The notes under the pieces were generated by a model. The model was given only the letters and a program-made list of their open reading frames with translations. It ran no database searches and had not been told where the DNA came from. From Hydrogenophaga aromaticivorans (lineage in GTDB: Bacteria; Pseudomonadota; Gammaproteobacteria; Burkholderiales; Burkholderiaceae_C), in assembly GCF_013387465.1 (NCBI RefSeq), contig NZ_VYGV01000015.1:264895-328894 (forward strand): 64,000 nt of DNA, given 5' to 3'. Position numbers and translations under genes: made by a program. This document shows positions 24,511 to 32,420 of this stretch, in pieces (position 1 is the first letter of the stretch; every line of letters begins with the position of its first letter).

Positions 24511-26221
24511 GGGCCACCTCCGCTGCGCTGTCGCTGCTGTTCGTATCCGCCTGGGCGGGCGTCGGGCACTGTGCTTGTTCGCGCCGGGTCAGCAGGCGCG
24601 CCACTGCGACGGCGATGCCGGCGCTGACCAGCAGACTCAGGTCCACACCCGCCACCGCCCAGTAGGTGTCGGTGAACACCGTCTTGACCAGGTGGTCGCC
24701 GGTGGTGAGCCCGTTGAGCAGCACCGCCGCCACCGCCAGCGCCGCGATGGTCCAGCACTGCTCGCGCCAGGCCGGGTTCAAGCGCGCCTGCGCCACCGGC
24801 GCGCTGCGCACGAAAGCGTGCAGCATCGCCAGCGCCCAGACGCCGAAGAAGGCGGTCATTTCCCAGTCGCCCTTGCCCGCCAGATCGGCCGGCAGCAGCC
24901 GGTTGGCCACCAGCATGCCGGTGGCGGCGATCACCATGCCAGTGACGGTGGTCACGGCCAGCGCGTCGGCCACCCGGCTACCCTGGCCACCGGTTTTGGC
25001 GTGCTGCCGCTTGCGTTTCTCGACGAAGAAGATGAAACCGGTCGCGATGCACACGCAGCCCAGCAGGCCGCCCAGCACATAGAGCCAGCGCAGCAGCCAG
25101 TGTTCGAAGTGCTGCAGGTGCAGGCCGGTCAGGAACTCGTTGACCTCAGAGACGGGGCTGCGCGGCGGATCTTCAAACAGCAGCTCGCCGGTGCTGCCTT
25201 TGAAGTGGATGCCCTCGCCCACCAGGGCCACGCGGTCGCTGCCGGCGCGGTAGACGCTGACGTAGCTGTTGGTATCGCCCACGTGGTGCACCATGAGAAA
25301 ACCCACTTCGCCGGCCATGTCGCGCCCGGCCCAGCGCTGCTTGGCCTGCGCCACCATGGCGTCCACCGAGGCCAGCGGCGCCGGCACACCGGCCGCCTGG
25401 TGCGGCAGCCCCGTTTCTGCGGCCTCCACCACCTCGTGCTGGTCGTGCAAGCCCTTGAGCTGGAACTGCGAGACCGGCAGGAAGTAGAAGGCACCGAAGA
25501 TCACCAGGCCGGTGAAGGCGAAGAAGAAGTGGAACGGCAGCGCCACCACACCGGTCAGGTTGTGCAGGTCCAGCGCGCTGCGCTGGGTGTGCTTCTTCGG
25601 CCGGAAAGTGAAGAACTCGCGGAAGACCTTGCGGTGCATCACGACGCCCGAGACCAGCGCGGCCAGCATCACCAGCGCGGCCAGGCCGACGATGAAGATG
25701 CCGAGGTTCATCCACGGCCAGTTCAGGCTGTAGTGCATGGGGTAGAACCACTCGCTGCCGATCTTGAGCTGGTCGGCGCGCACGGCGGCACCGCTGCGTG
25801 GATCGATAGTCGCGTTGCCGTGGATGTGGTTGTGGCCATCCGGGTCCTTGGCGAGCGGCACCTTGAAGCCCACGCCCATGCTCAGCACCGGGTCGCGGTG
25901 TGTGGTGTAGGCCCAGTATTCGTCGGCGGGCAGTTCGATCCGTGGCGTCAGCGGCCCCTTGGCCGGGTCGTGCAGCAGGGGCATGTTGGCCGCGTAGTCG
26001 GCTTCGTCGGGCTCGATCTTCTGCAGCGCCGGCAGCAGCACCTGGTCGAACGAGGGCATGGGCTGCGGGTCGAAGCGCGTGTCGGGCAACGCCCAGCGGT
26101 CGAACTCGCGGTCGAACACCGAGAGCGAGCCGAAGAAGAACACCACGATGAGCACGAAGCCGATCACCAGGCCGAACCAGGTGTGCAGCCAGGTCATGGA
26201 CTGGCGGAAGTTCTGGAACAT
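24503..26221 (-). CDS. PepSY-associated transmembrane protein (siderophore-iron reductase type)
   Basis: A 572-residue inner-membrane protein of the PepSY_TM (FpvG/PiuB-like) family. Seen: N-terminal MTWLHTWFGLVIGFVLIVVF helix with conserved HTW, large periplasmic loop, LHNLTGVVALPFHFFFAFTG helix with paired His, HLQHFEHWLLRWLYVLGGLLG helix, and further C-terminal helices. Conserved His residues in the helices could hold haem or metal. Known relatives reduce ferric siderophores in the periplasm. ATG 26221 follows AGGACATCCC and starts right before helix 1. Sits between DUF3649 and DUF3325 in the receptor operon. Confidence 0.88.
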   Translation of the reverse strand: MFQNFRQSMTWLHTWFGLVIGFVLIVVFFFGSLSVFDREFDRWALPDTRFDPQPMPSFDQVLLPALQKIEPDEADYAANMPLLHDPAKGPLTPRIELPADEYWAYTTHRDPVLSMGVGFKVPLAKDPDGHNHIHGNATIDPRSGAAVRADQLKIGSEWFYPMHYSLNWPWMNLGIFIVGLAALVMLAALVSGVVMHRKVFREFFTFRPKKHTQRSALDLHNLTGVVALPFHFFFAFTGLVIFGAFYFLPVSQFQLKGLHDQHEVVEAAETGLPHQAAGVPAPLASVDAMVAQAKQRWAGRDMAGEVGFLMVHHVGDTNSYVSVYRAGSDRVALVGEGIHFKGSTGELLFEDPPRSPVSEVNEFLTGLHLQHFEHWLLRWLYVLGGLLGCVCIATGFIFFVEKRKRQHAKTGGQGSRVADALAVTTVTGMVIAATGMLVANRLLPADLAGKGDWEMTAFFGVWALAMLHAFVRSAPVAQARLNPAWREQCWTIAALAVAAVLLNGLTTGDHLVKTVFTDTYWAVAGVDLSLLVSAGIAVAVARLLTRREQAQCPTPAQADTNSSDSAAEVAHV

Positions 26222-26232
26222 GGGATGTCCTT

Positions 26233-26532
26233 TCAGGCGAGGATGGCGCGCTGGATGGCCCAGGCGGCGGTGAACAGCAGCGCTGCGCCGCCGGCCAGCA
26301 CGGTCCACACGTGGAGCAGGCTGGTGGCTGTGAACGACCACAGGAACAGGCCGAGGAACAGCAGGAAGGCGAGCATGAGCACGCCCGTCTCGGCGTCGTG
26401 GTACTCGACGCCCAGGCCCACCAGCGCGGCGACGCCGGCGGCCGCGAAGCCCCAGGTGAAGGCGTAGCCGCCGAAGACGCCGGCGGCGACCCGGGCGGTG
26501 ATGGCGGGCCAGCGCAGGGTGTGGTGTTTCAT
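26233..26532 (-). CDS. DUF3649 small membrane protein
   Basis: A 99-residue membrane protein with three hydrophobic stretches (about 15-33, 42-63, 68-92) and a short basic N-terminus (MKHHTLRWPAITARVAAG). The family accompanies PepSY proteins in iron-uptake operons. ATG 26532 chosen because AGGAACACCG-type sequence precedes it and the longer frame runs into the receptor gene. Located 25 bp after the TonB-dependent receptor stop. Function unknown. Confidence 0.8.
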   Translation of the reverse strand: MKHHTLRWPAITARVAAGVFGGYAFTWGFAAAGVAALVGLGVEYHDAETGVLMLAFLLFLGLFLWSFTATSLLHVWTVLAGGAALLFTAAWAIQRAILA

Positions 26533-26557
26533 TCGGTGTTCCTCGCGTTCGCCACCC

Positions 26558-28669
26558 TCACAGCTGGTATTCCAGCGTGAGCGCCGCGGTGCGGGGCGCG
26601 CCGTAGATGGCACCGTACTGGACGGTCTTCAGGTACTTCTTGTCGAGCAGGTTGTTGACGTTCAGGCGCAAGGTGGCTGCCTTGGACAGTTCATAGGCCG
26701 CGAACGCATCGACCAGCACATGGGCATCCTGTCGTGCGCCGCCGTTCTTCGAAACGTCGGACTGCCAGCGCACACCCGAGCCCACCCGCAGCTGGGGCAG
26801 CGTCGCCACGCGTGTGTCGGCGCGCAGCTTCAGCGTGCGCCGTGGCACCCATTCGTAGATGTCCTTGCCATCCGGTCCCTTCAGGTTGAGCGTGGTGAAT
26901 CCGATGGTGAGCCGGGTGTCCGCGCCGACGTGGCCGGTGGCCTCGATCTCGAAGCCCTTGGCCTTCACGTCCTTCGGTTCGAAGTAGTACTGCTGGGCCA
27001 CGGCGTCGAAACCAGCCTGGGTGGCCAGGCCCTTTTGCTCGGCGGTGAAGACGGCGAAGGTGGTCAGCAGCTTGCGGTTCAACCATTCGGCCTTGACACC
27101 GACCTCGGCGTTGATGCCCTTCATCGGTGCCAGGAAGGCGCCGTTGACCATGCGCTGGTCCTGCGCCTGGAAGATGTCGGAGTACGAAGCGTAGGCCAGC
27201 GCGTCGGGCGTGATGTCGTAGGTCGCGCCGATGTAGGGACTGGCCTTTTGGGTCGTTTCGTTTTCGAGGTTGACGCCGCCACCGTAGATCGAGGTGCCGT
27301 CGCGCTGGAGGCTGATGGCGTTGACGCCGACGATGCCCTTGAGCTTGTCGGTCAGCGCCAGGCGGCTGGCGGCGTACAGGCGGGTGATGTTCTGGTCGCC
27401 TTCCGAGGCGACGGACTTCGCCCCCCAGGCAGGTTCGGCAAACACGTTGCCCGCATAGGGGAACGCTGGCAGCACCGGGAAGCTGTCGACGGCGTAAGCC
27501 TCGGTCAGGGTCTCCTGCCTGGAATGACTCAGCCCGAACACCGCATCGTGCTGTCGGTCGAAAGCGTTGAAGCGGCCTGTGAGGTTGACATCGAGGATGT
27601 CGCTGCTGGACTTGCTCTCGCTGCGGTACGGCCAGCCGATCAGGCCGGTGTTGTCGTCGTTGAGGTGGCCGGTGAACGAGTAGGCGTAGAAGAGCTTGGT
27701 GGCGCTGGAGCCTTCTGTGTGGTTGTAGCTGACCTTGGCTTCCCAGTCGGGGGACAGCATGTGTGCGTACTCCACGAAGGCGTTGTGCGTGCGGGTGTCC
27801 CAGCGCGTCCAGTCCTGTGCGGTCGAGGCCGACACGTCAAATTCGGCCAGCGTGCCATCGGCATAGGGCAGCGTCAGCGAGCCCCACATGGGCGAACGCT
27901 GCTGGGCATCCTGGTAGGTCAGGCCCAGGGTCAGCACGCCGTCGAGACCGATCTGCCCTTCGACGATGCCGGAGATGGCGGTGCGCTGGTTGCTCAGCCC
28001 ACGCAGGTAGGAATCCTTGTCGTCCTGGGCCACCACCAGGCGGCCGGCCCACTGGCCATCCTGGGTCAGCACCTTGTTGTAGTCCAGGGCCGCGCGCTTG
28101 AGACCGTAGGACCCGACGGAGAACAGGGCCTCGCCGCCGTCCTTGTTGGTGGGCCGCTTGCGCACGTAGTTGATGGTGCCCGAGGCGTTGCCGACGCCGG
28201 TGAGCAGACCGTTGGCGCCGCGGATCAATTCGATCTTGTCGTACAGGTAGGTGTCCTGCTGGCCGACGACGAGACCCCAGTCGTTGGTCATGCCCAGGCC
28301 GTCGATCTGGGTCAGCATGACCTCGAAGCCGCGTGCGTTGTAGTTTGTGCGGTTGGTCTCCCACTCTTCGACGTTGAGGCCGGTGCCGTAGCGCAGCGCG
28401 TCGTTGCTGTCGGTGGTGCCTAAGTCGCGCAAGGTTTCCTTGTCGATCGTGCTGATCGATTGCGGCGTGTCCTTGACTTCCATGGGCAGGTTGGTGGCGC
28501 CTTTGGAGACGCGGTTTTCGCGCTTGGTCTTGATCACGACGGTGGCCAGTTCCGGCGCCTCCGCGGCAGCGGTGGTCGTGGATTGGGCATGGGCCGGGAG
28601 GGTGATGAGGCCGCTGGCGAGCAGGGCTGCGGCAAGGCCGACGGGGTGGTGGTGGAGTATTTGGATCAT
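26558..28669 (-). CDS. TonB-dependent siderophore receptor
   Basis: About 703 residues; outer-membrane gated barrel importing ferric siderophore with TonB/ExbB/ExbD energy. Seen: signal peptide ending TLPAHA (about residue 28), plug domain (MEVKDTPQSISTIDKETLRD; NARGFEVMLTQIDGLGM; IELIRGANGLLTGVGNASG), TonB-box-like segment near ELATVVIKT, a 22-strand barrel, and the signature C-terminus LNVNNLLDKKYLKTV...LTLEYQL ending in an aromatic/Leu strand. ATG 28669 preferred; GTG 28684 is possible. A strong Fur-like palindrome lies upstream. Ligand cannot be deduced, but the plug is typical of ferric-siderophore receptors. Confidence 0.92.
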   Translation of the reverse strand: MIQILHHHPVGLAAALLASGLITLPAHAQSTTTAAAEAPELATVVIKTKRENRVSKGATNLPMEVKDTPQSISTIDKETLRDLGTTDSNDALRYGTGLNVEEWETNRTNYNARGFEVMLTQIDGLGMTNDWGLVVGQQDTYLYDKIELIRGANGLLTGVGNASGTINYVRKRPTNKDGGEALFSVGSYGLKRAALDYNKVLTQDGQWAGRLVVAQDDKDSYLRGLSNQRTAISGIVEGQIGLDGVLTLGLTYQDAQQRSPMWGSLTLPYADGTLAEFDVSASTAQDWTRWDTRTHNAFVEYAHMLSPDWEAKVSYNHTEGSSATKLFYAYSFTGHLNDDNTGLIGWPYRSESKSSSDILDVNLTGRFNAFDRQHDAVFGLSHSRQETLTEAYAVDSFPVLPAFPYAGNVFAEPAWGAKSVASEGDQNITRLYAASRLALTDKLKGIVGVNAISLQRDGTSIYGGGVNLENETTQKASPYIGATYDITPDALAYASYSDIFQAQDQRMVNGAFLAPMKGINAEVGVKAEWLNRKLLTTFAVFTAEQKGLATQAGFDAVAQQYYFEPKDVKAKGFEIEATGHVGADTRLTIGFTTLNLKGPDGKDIYEWVPRRTLKLRADTRVATLPQLRVGSGVRWQSDVSKNGGARQDAHVLVDAFAAYELSKAATLRLNVNNLLDKKYLKTVQYGAIYGAPRTAALTLEYQL

Positions 28670-28742
28670 CACAAGAGACAGCACGTGTCTTCACTGGAAA
28701 GGAAGGGTTTGGCTGGCTCTTGACGGCAGGTAGGCAACAGAA

Positions 28743-28762
28743 CGCCCCGTCGGGACGGGGCG
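28743..28762. other. GC hairpin in the receptor 5' leader
   Basis: CGCCCCGTC-GG-GACGGGGCG, a perfect 9-bp inverted repeat. It lies between the Fur-like box and the receptor start, so it would be in the leader RNA. There is no T tract. Confidence 0.45.
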
Positions 28763-28794
28763 CGCGCTGGGCCGGTCAATGGCGGGCTGGAGTC

Positions 28795-28815
28795 AAATGA
28801 TAACAATTATCAATA
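28795..28815 (-). promoter_or_regulatory. Fur box of the TonB-dependent receptor operon
   Basis: Contains TGATAACAATTATCA (28798-28812), with perfect arms TGATAA/TTATCA, closely matching the Fur consensus GATAATGATAATCATTATC. The strongest Fur-like site in the window. Confidence 0.75.
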
Positions 28816-28954
28816 AGATTGTGAACACATTTTTGTTCTGTCGATCCGCTCCATCCTGCCGGATGCGATCCGAATTTCCAGAGTGTTTGAAAGCGGTTTG
28901 TTGACCTTTATCAAGCAGAACACGCCAAAGCCGTTCATCGATATCTTGCGTTTT

Positions 28955-28975
28955 AAATAAGAATAGTTATCATTT
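28955..28975 (+). promoter_or_regulatory. Fur-box-like site of the 29019 operon
   Basis: AATAAGAATAGTTATCATT in an AT-rich stretch, about 45-60 bp upstream of ATG 29019. Matches the alternating A/T hexamer pattern of Fur sites (gAATAgTTATCATT). Confidence 0.55.
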
Positions 28976-29018
28976 AAAAACTGGCGATCGGCCAGTGATG
29001 CACTTCCAGGGGGTTCTC

Positions 29019-29510
29019 ATGTCACAGCCATCCGTTGATACCGGCCAGAGTGGGTATTTCGTTCCGCTCGCGGCCATGCCGGGCTGGACGCAGGCCATGC
29101 AACAGGCGTCGAGAGCCCATCGTCTGGGCCAGGTTTTTCAGGCGATGGGCTTCTACCACGAGGCACTGGGCCTCGCGCGGGACCAGCTGGAAGCGGGGCG
29201 CACCGACAGCGAGGACGCCTGCCTGGCGGCGCTGGTGAGCAGCAGCCTGTGTCTGTCGGGGCTGCAGCTGGAGCTGGGCTGCCGTTCGCAGGCCGCGGCG
29301 GCGATCGCCGACGCACACACCACGCTGGTGCGGCTGATCCTGGGCCAGCCGGGCGCCAGCGCCTGGCGCAAGGCCGCCGTCTGGCACAGCCGCGACACAC
29401 ACGATGCCCTGGTGAACCACTGGCAGGCGCACGGGCCCGATCCCGTGATCGAGCGGGCCTTGCGCGCGGGCTGCCTGGTGATGAACGCCGCCGCGGGCCC
29501 GGTTCACTGA
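29019..29510 (+). CDS. Uncharacterised helical protein upstream of DUF2325
   Basis: A 163-residue protein with no family I can name. Seen: N-terminal disordered segment, then an almost entirely helical protein with a TPR-like pattern (HRLGQVFQAMGFYHEALGLARDQL; CLAALVSSSLCLSGLQLELG; AAAAIADAHTTLVRLI). Several Cys, no signal peptide. ATG 29019 is preceded by CCAGGGGG; GTG 28995 and ATG 28998 upstream are less likely. It starts the two-gene operon with the DUF2325 gene and follows a Fur-like site. A link to iron is inferred from promoter and neighbours. Confidence 0.65.
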   Translation: MSQPSVDTGQSGYFVPLAAMPGWTQAMQQASRAHRLGQVFQAMGFYHEALGLARDQLEAGRTDSEDACLAALVSSSLCLSGLQLELGCRSQAAAAIADAHTTLVRLILGQPGASAWRKAAVWHSRDTHDALVNHWQAHGPDPVIERALRAGCLVMNAAAGPVH

Positions 29511-29518
29511 AGCGCGCC

Positions 29519-30802
29519 ATGTGCCTGAACCGCAAGCCCCCCTCGGAAACCGGGTTCCTGGGCGATCTCGTGAGCCGCTATGCCCTGCCAGCCGGCGGGC
29601 AGGCGCCGTCAGGGCGTGAAACCACAGGGCCCGAGCGGCGAAGTTCCGCGCGGCGCAAGCTGTGGGAACTCGGCAACCACGCGGCCTGCCCGGTCACGGG
29701 CGTGTGCCTGCGCCTGCCCGAGTTGCACAAACTGGCGCGAAAGGCCGGCCTGGCCCTGGAGGGCTGCACGGAATACGAGATGCACATCGCCCTGGTGAGC
29801 GAATGCCGCCGGCGCACGCCGCTGGCCGAGATGGTGCAGCGCGAGCTGGACCAGCGCCACGGGCTGTGTGTCCGACAGTCGTTGCGGCTGAAGTCCCCCG
29901 AAGCGCTGGCCCGGTGGTGGGACCAGAGTTGCATGGGCATGGATTGGGCGGGTGTGTTCTGGGCAGTGCTGACGCATGCGCGCTGCACCCCCGAACTCGA
30001 ATTTGCCGTGCTGGGCCAGGTGCACATGCTGCAGCACCAGGTGGGCATGGCCGCGCGGGTGGACCAGACCCGCCTGCAGTCGCTGGTGCAGGAGAACCAG
30101 AAGCTGGGCGACGCGCTGCTGCTCGTGCAGCAGCGGCTGCAGACCACGGTGCAGGAGCAGGCGCAACGCAACGCCTTGCACGAGGCCGAACACATGCGCC
30201 TGCGCGCCGAATGCATCCGCGCTGAGACCGCTCAGGAGCAGGCGCTGGCGCAACTGGCCGATCTGAAGCGGCACAGCCCGGACCTGCCGCTGCGGCAGCG
30301 ACTGGTCGAAGACAACCGGCAACTGCTGGAACACAACCAGCAACTGCGCCGGGCGCTGAATCAGGCGAGTCTGTCGGCGGCGCAGCCGGTGCCGGCCTGC
30401 TCTGTGGAGCCTGCACGGGACACCCGCCAGGCGCTTCAGGACGAAGGCCTGTCCATGCTCGACCGCGCCGTGTTGTGTGTGGGCGGGCGCACGCGGGTGA
30501 TCCCCGTCTACCGGGAGCTGATCGAAGACAAGGGCGCGCGTTTTCTGCACCACGACGGCGGTGAGGAGGACAAGGCCGGGCAGCTGGGGCCGATGCTGCA
30601 GTCGGCCGATCTGGTGATCTGCCAGGTGGGCTGCATCAGCCACAACGCTTACTGGCGCGTGAAGGAACACTGCAAGCGCCACGGCAAGCCCTGCCTGTTC
30701 GTGGAAACGCCCAGCCGCTCGGCGCTGGAGCGGGTGCTCTGTGGCTACAGCGAGCCGGTGCGGGCCGTGCCGCGCAACGTTCAGACGGACCCGGCGGTCT
30801 GA
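29519..30802 (+). CDS. DUF2325 domain protein
   Basis: A 427-residue protein. Seen: an N-terminal region with CPVTGVCLRLPELHKLARKAGL, a long central helical/coiled-coil section (EQAQRNALHEAEHMRLRAE; HNQQLRRALNQ), and a C-terminal DUF2325 domain with MLDRAVLCVGGR, FLHHDGGEED, and VICQVGCISHNAYW followed by C-x4-G-x2-C. The conserved Cys/His set suggests metal or redox binding. DUF2325 proteins are known mainly from iron-related gene neighbourhoods; activity is not established. Starts 8 bp after the previous stop. The motif recurs in the small protein at 18174. Confidence 0.82.
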   Translation: MCLNRKPPSETGFLGDLVSRYALPAGGQAPSGRETTGPERRSSARRKLWELGNHAACPVTGVCLRLPELHKLARKAGLALEGCTEYEMHIALVSECRRRTPLAEMVQRELDQRHGLCVRQSLRLKSPEALARWWDQSCMGMDWAGVFWAVLTHARCTPELEFAVLGQVHMLQHQVGMAARVDQTRLQSLVQENQKLGDALLLVQQRLQTTVQEQAQRNALHEAEHMRLRAECIRAETAQEQALAQLADLKRHSPDLPLRQRLVEDNRQLLEHNQQLRRALNQASLSAAQPVPACSVEPARDTRQALQDEGLSMLDRAVLCVGGRTRVIPVYRELIEDKGARFLHHDGGEEDKAGQLGPMLQSADLVICQVGCISHNAYWRVKEHCKRHGKPCLFVETPSRSALERVLCGYSEPVRAVPRNVQTDPAV

Positions 30803-30817
30803 GGGCGCGCGCGGACC

Positions 30818-31777
30818 TCAGTCCGCCGGCTGGATCTGCACCTGCGGCAGCAGGCGCTGCACATCCTCGGGGCTGCACAGGCCGGTGCCGATCGAGAGCA
30901 GCGTGGCGGAACCGGCGGCGACGCCGAGCGCAAAGGCTTCCTGCAAAGGTTGGTGCTGCTGCAGCGCGGCCACCATGCCACCCACGAAGCTGTCGCCCGC
31001 GCCGACCGCGCTGGCCACGGGGATGTCCAGCGGTGCGGCGCGCCAGCTCGCGTCGCGCGTGACCAGCAGGGCGCCCAGGTGGCCCAGCGTCAGTGCCACG
31101 ACTTCGGTCATGCCACGTTGGATCAGCTGGCGGGCCGCGCCCAGCCACTGTTCTGGGGCCTCCAGCGCCTCACCGCTGAGTTCGGCGAGTTCGCGCAGGT
31201 TGGGCTTGAAGAGGTACACGCCCTCGGCCAGCGCGGCGGCCAGCGCCGGCCCCGAGGTGTCGAGCACCAGGCGCGCTCCGCGCTCGCGGCACAGGCGCGC
31301 CAGCCGCGCATAGAAATCCACCGGCGCGCCGGGCGGCAGGCTGCCGCTGGCGACCAGCAGGTCGGGGAATTCGGGCAGCTGTTCCAGATGGCTCAGACAG
31401 GCCTGCCATTCGCCTTCGGTCAGGTGCGGGCCGGGCATGACGAAGCGGAACTCGGCGCCGGTGCTGTGTTCGTGCACCGTGAAACTGACGCGCGTTTCGT
31501 CGGCGATCGGCAGGAACACGCTGGGGATGCCCTCTTCGCGCATGCGCGTCTCCAGCCAGTGGCCGGCCGAACCGCCGGTGGGACACAGCGACGTGCATTC
31601 GCCGCCCAGGCGGGTGAGCACGCGCGCCACGTTGATGCCGCCGCCGCCCGCGTCGTGCAGCGTGTCGCCGCAACGCAGCTTGTGCGTGGGCACCACGCGC
31701 TCGGTTTCGGTCGCCAGGTCGACCGAGGGGTTCATCGTCAGGCAGAGGACGCGCAGTTGGGCTTCTTGTGTGTTCAT
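30818..31777 (-). CDS. PfkB-family hexose kinase (1-phosphofructokinase/PfkB type)
   Basis: A 319-residue ribokinase-fold kinase. Seen: MNPSVDLATETERVVP at the N-terminus (substrate Asp), GGGGINVARVLTRLGG (PfkB signature 1), the substrate region around FVMPGPHLT, DTSGPALAAAL, KPNLRELAELSG and the catalytic anion hole AVGAGDSFVGGMVAAL with the base Asp. By this pattern it is closest to 1-phosphofructokinase or 6-phosphofructokinase II (PfkB); no PTS genes are nearby, so PfkB-type glycolytic or tagatose phosphorylation is equally possible. Monocistronic, convergent with the DUF2325 operon. Confidence 0.85.
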   Translation of the reverse strand: MNTQEAQLRVLCLTMNPSVDLATETERVVPTHKLRCGDTLHDAGGGGINVARVLTRLGGECTSLCPTGGSAGHWLETRMREEGIPSVFLPIADETRVSFTVHEHSTGAEFRFVMPGPHLTEGEWQACLSHLEQLPEFPDLLVASGSLPPGAPVDFYARLARLCRERGARLVLDTSGPALAAALAEGVYLFKPNLRELAELSGEALEAPEQWLGAARQLIQRGMTEVVALTLGHLGALLVTRDASWRAAPLDIPVASAVGAGDSFVGGMVAALQQHQPLQEAFALGVAAGSATLLSIGTGLCSPEDVQRLLPQVQIQPAD

Positions 31778-31818
31778 GCTGGGGTTCTACCCGAAAACCA
31801 TGACGCCCGATCGGTGGA

Positions 31819-32394
31819 TCAACGCAGGTGTTTCAGGCGTTTGGCGGCGAACGCCTCGCTGACCCGCAGGCCACGGGTGCCCGGCACCAGCTGGAAGGCC
31901 TCACCCGCTTGGATGGTGCCGGTCCGCACCACGGCAAGGTAAAAGCCGGAACACAGCCGCTCCATCATGAGCCGACCCGCCTGGTTCAGCCCCATGACGG
32001 CGTTGAACTTGAAGCAGGGCTCGCGCGGCGCGGTCACGCGCAGCACGCAACCAGGAAAGTGCAGCTCGTCGCCGATCCAGACCTCGTGCTCCAGCAGGCC
32101 TTCGATGCCGAGGTTCTCGCCCATGAAGCCGGGCGGCAGCGCTTCGTCGAACAGGCTCACGCCGGCATCCCGGCGCTGCGCCTGCCAGAACGGGAGGTGT
32201 TCCACCGGATAGGCGTAGACCGCTTTGCCGAGCCCGCCGTGAACACTCGGGTCGGCCTGCTCGTCGCCGGCCAGGCCCAGCGGACCCACGGCCACCGGGC
32301 CGCTGACCGGCGCTTTGCCGATGGCCGAAAGCACGCTGCGTGTACCGATCCGCAGGGGACGGGCGTTGCCGGTGTTGACGCTCAGGACACGCAT
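31819..32394 (-). CDS. MOSC-domain protein (YiiM-like)
   Basis: A 191-residue MOSC-domain protein related to YiiM. Seen: MRVLSVNTGNARPL, the conserved GDEQADPSVHGGLGKAVYAYP, and RVTAPREPCFKFNAVMG with the invariant Cys thought to carry sulfur or molybdenum cofactor. YiiM relatives reduce N-hydroxylated compounds such as 6-hydroxylaminopurine with molybdenum cofactor. The ATG at 32394 gives the normal length; the longer frame overlaps pepP antisense. Lies 26 bp after the pepP stop on the same strand, so likely cotranscribed. Confidence 0.85.
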   Translation of the reverse strand: MRVLSVNTGNARPLRIGTRSVLSAIGKAPVSGPVAVGPLGLAGDEQADPSVHGGLGKAVYAYPVEHLPFWQAQRRDAGVSLFDEALPPGFMGENLGIEGLLEHEVWIGDELHFPGCVLRVTAPREPCFKFNAVMGLNQAGRLMMERLCSGFYLAVVRTGTIQAGEAFQLVPGTRGLRVSEAFAAKRLKHLR

Positions 32395-32420
32395 CGTTGA
32401 CGAAGTCGCCGCGACGAGCG

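Larger units (their letters stand above)
28670..29018. other. 349-bp divergent regulatory region with two Fur-like boxes
   Basis: No gene is seen. The region is AT-rich relative to its surroundings and separates the TonB receptor (-) from the 29019 operon (+). It holds a perfect GC hairpin (28743-28762) in the receptor leader and one Fur-like box near each side (28795-28815 and 28955-28975), consistent with two separately controlled divergent promoters. Confidence 0.6.

Noticed and set aside
24086..26467. 793-codon plus-strand ORF opposite the PepSY gene
   Set aside because: Shadow frame; the minus strand encodes a coherent PepSY protein with membrane helices.
26498..28423. 641-codon plus-strand ORF opposite the TonB receptor
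   Set aside because: Shadow of the receptor, which shows plug and barrel motifs on the minus strand.
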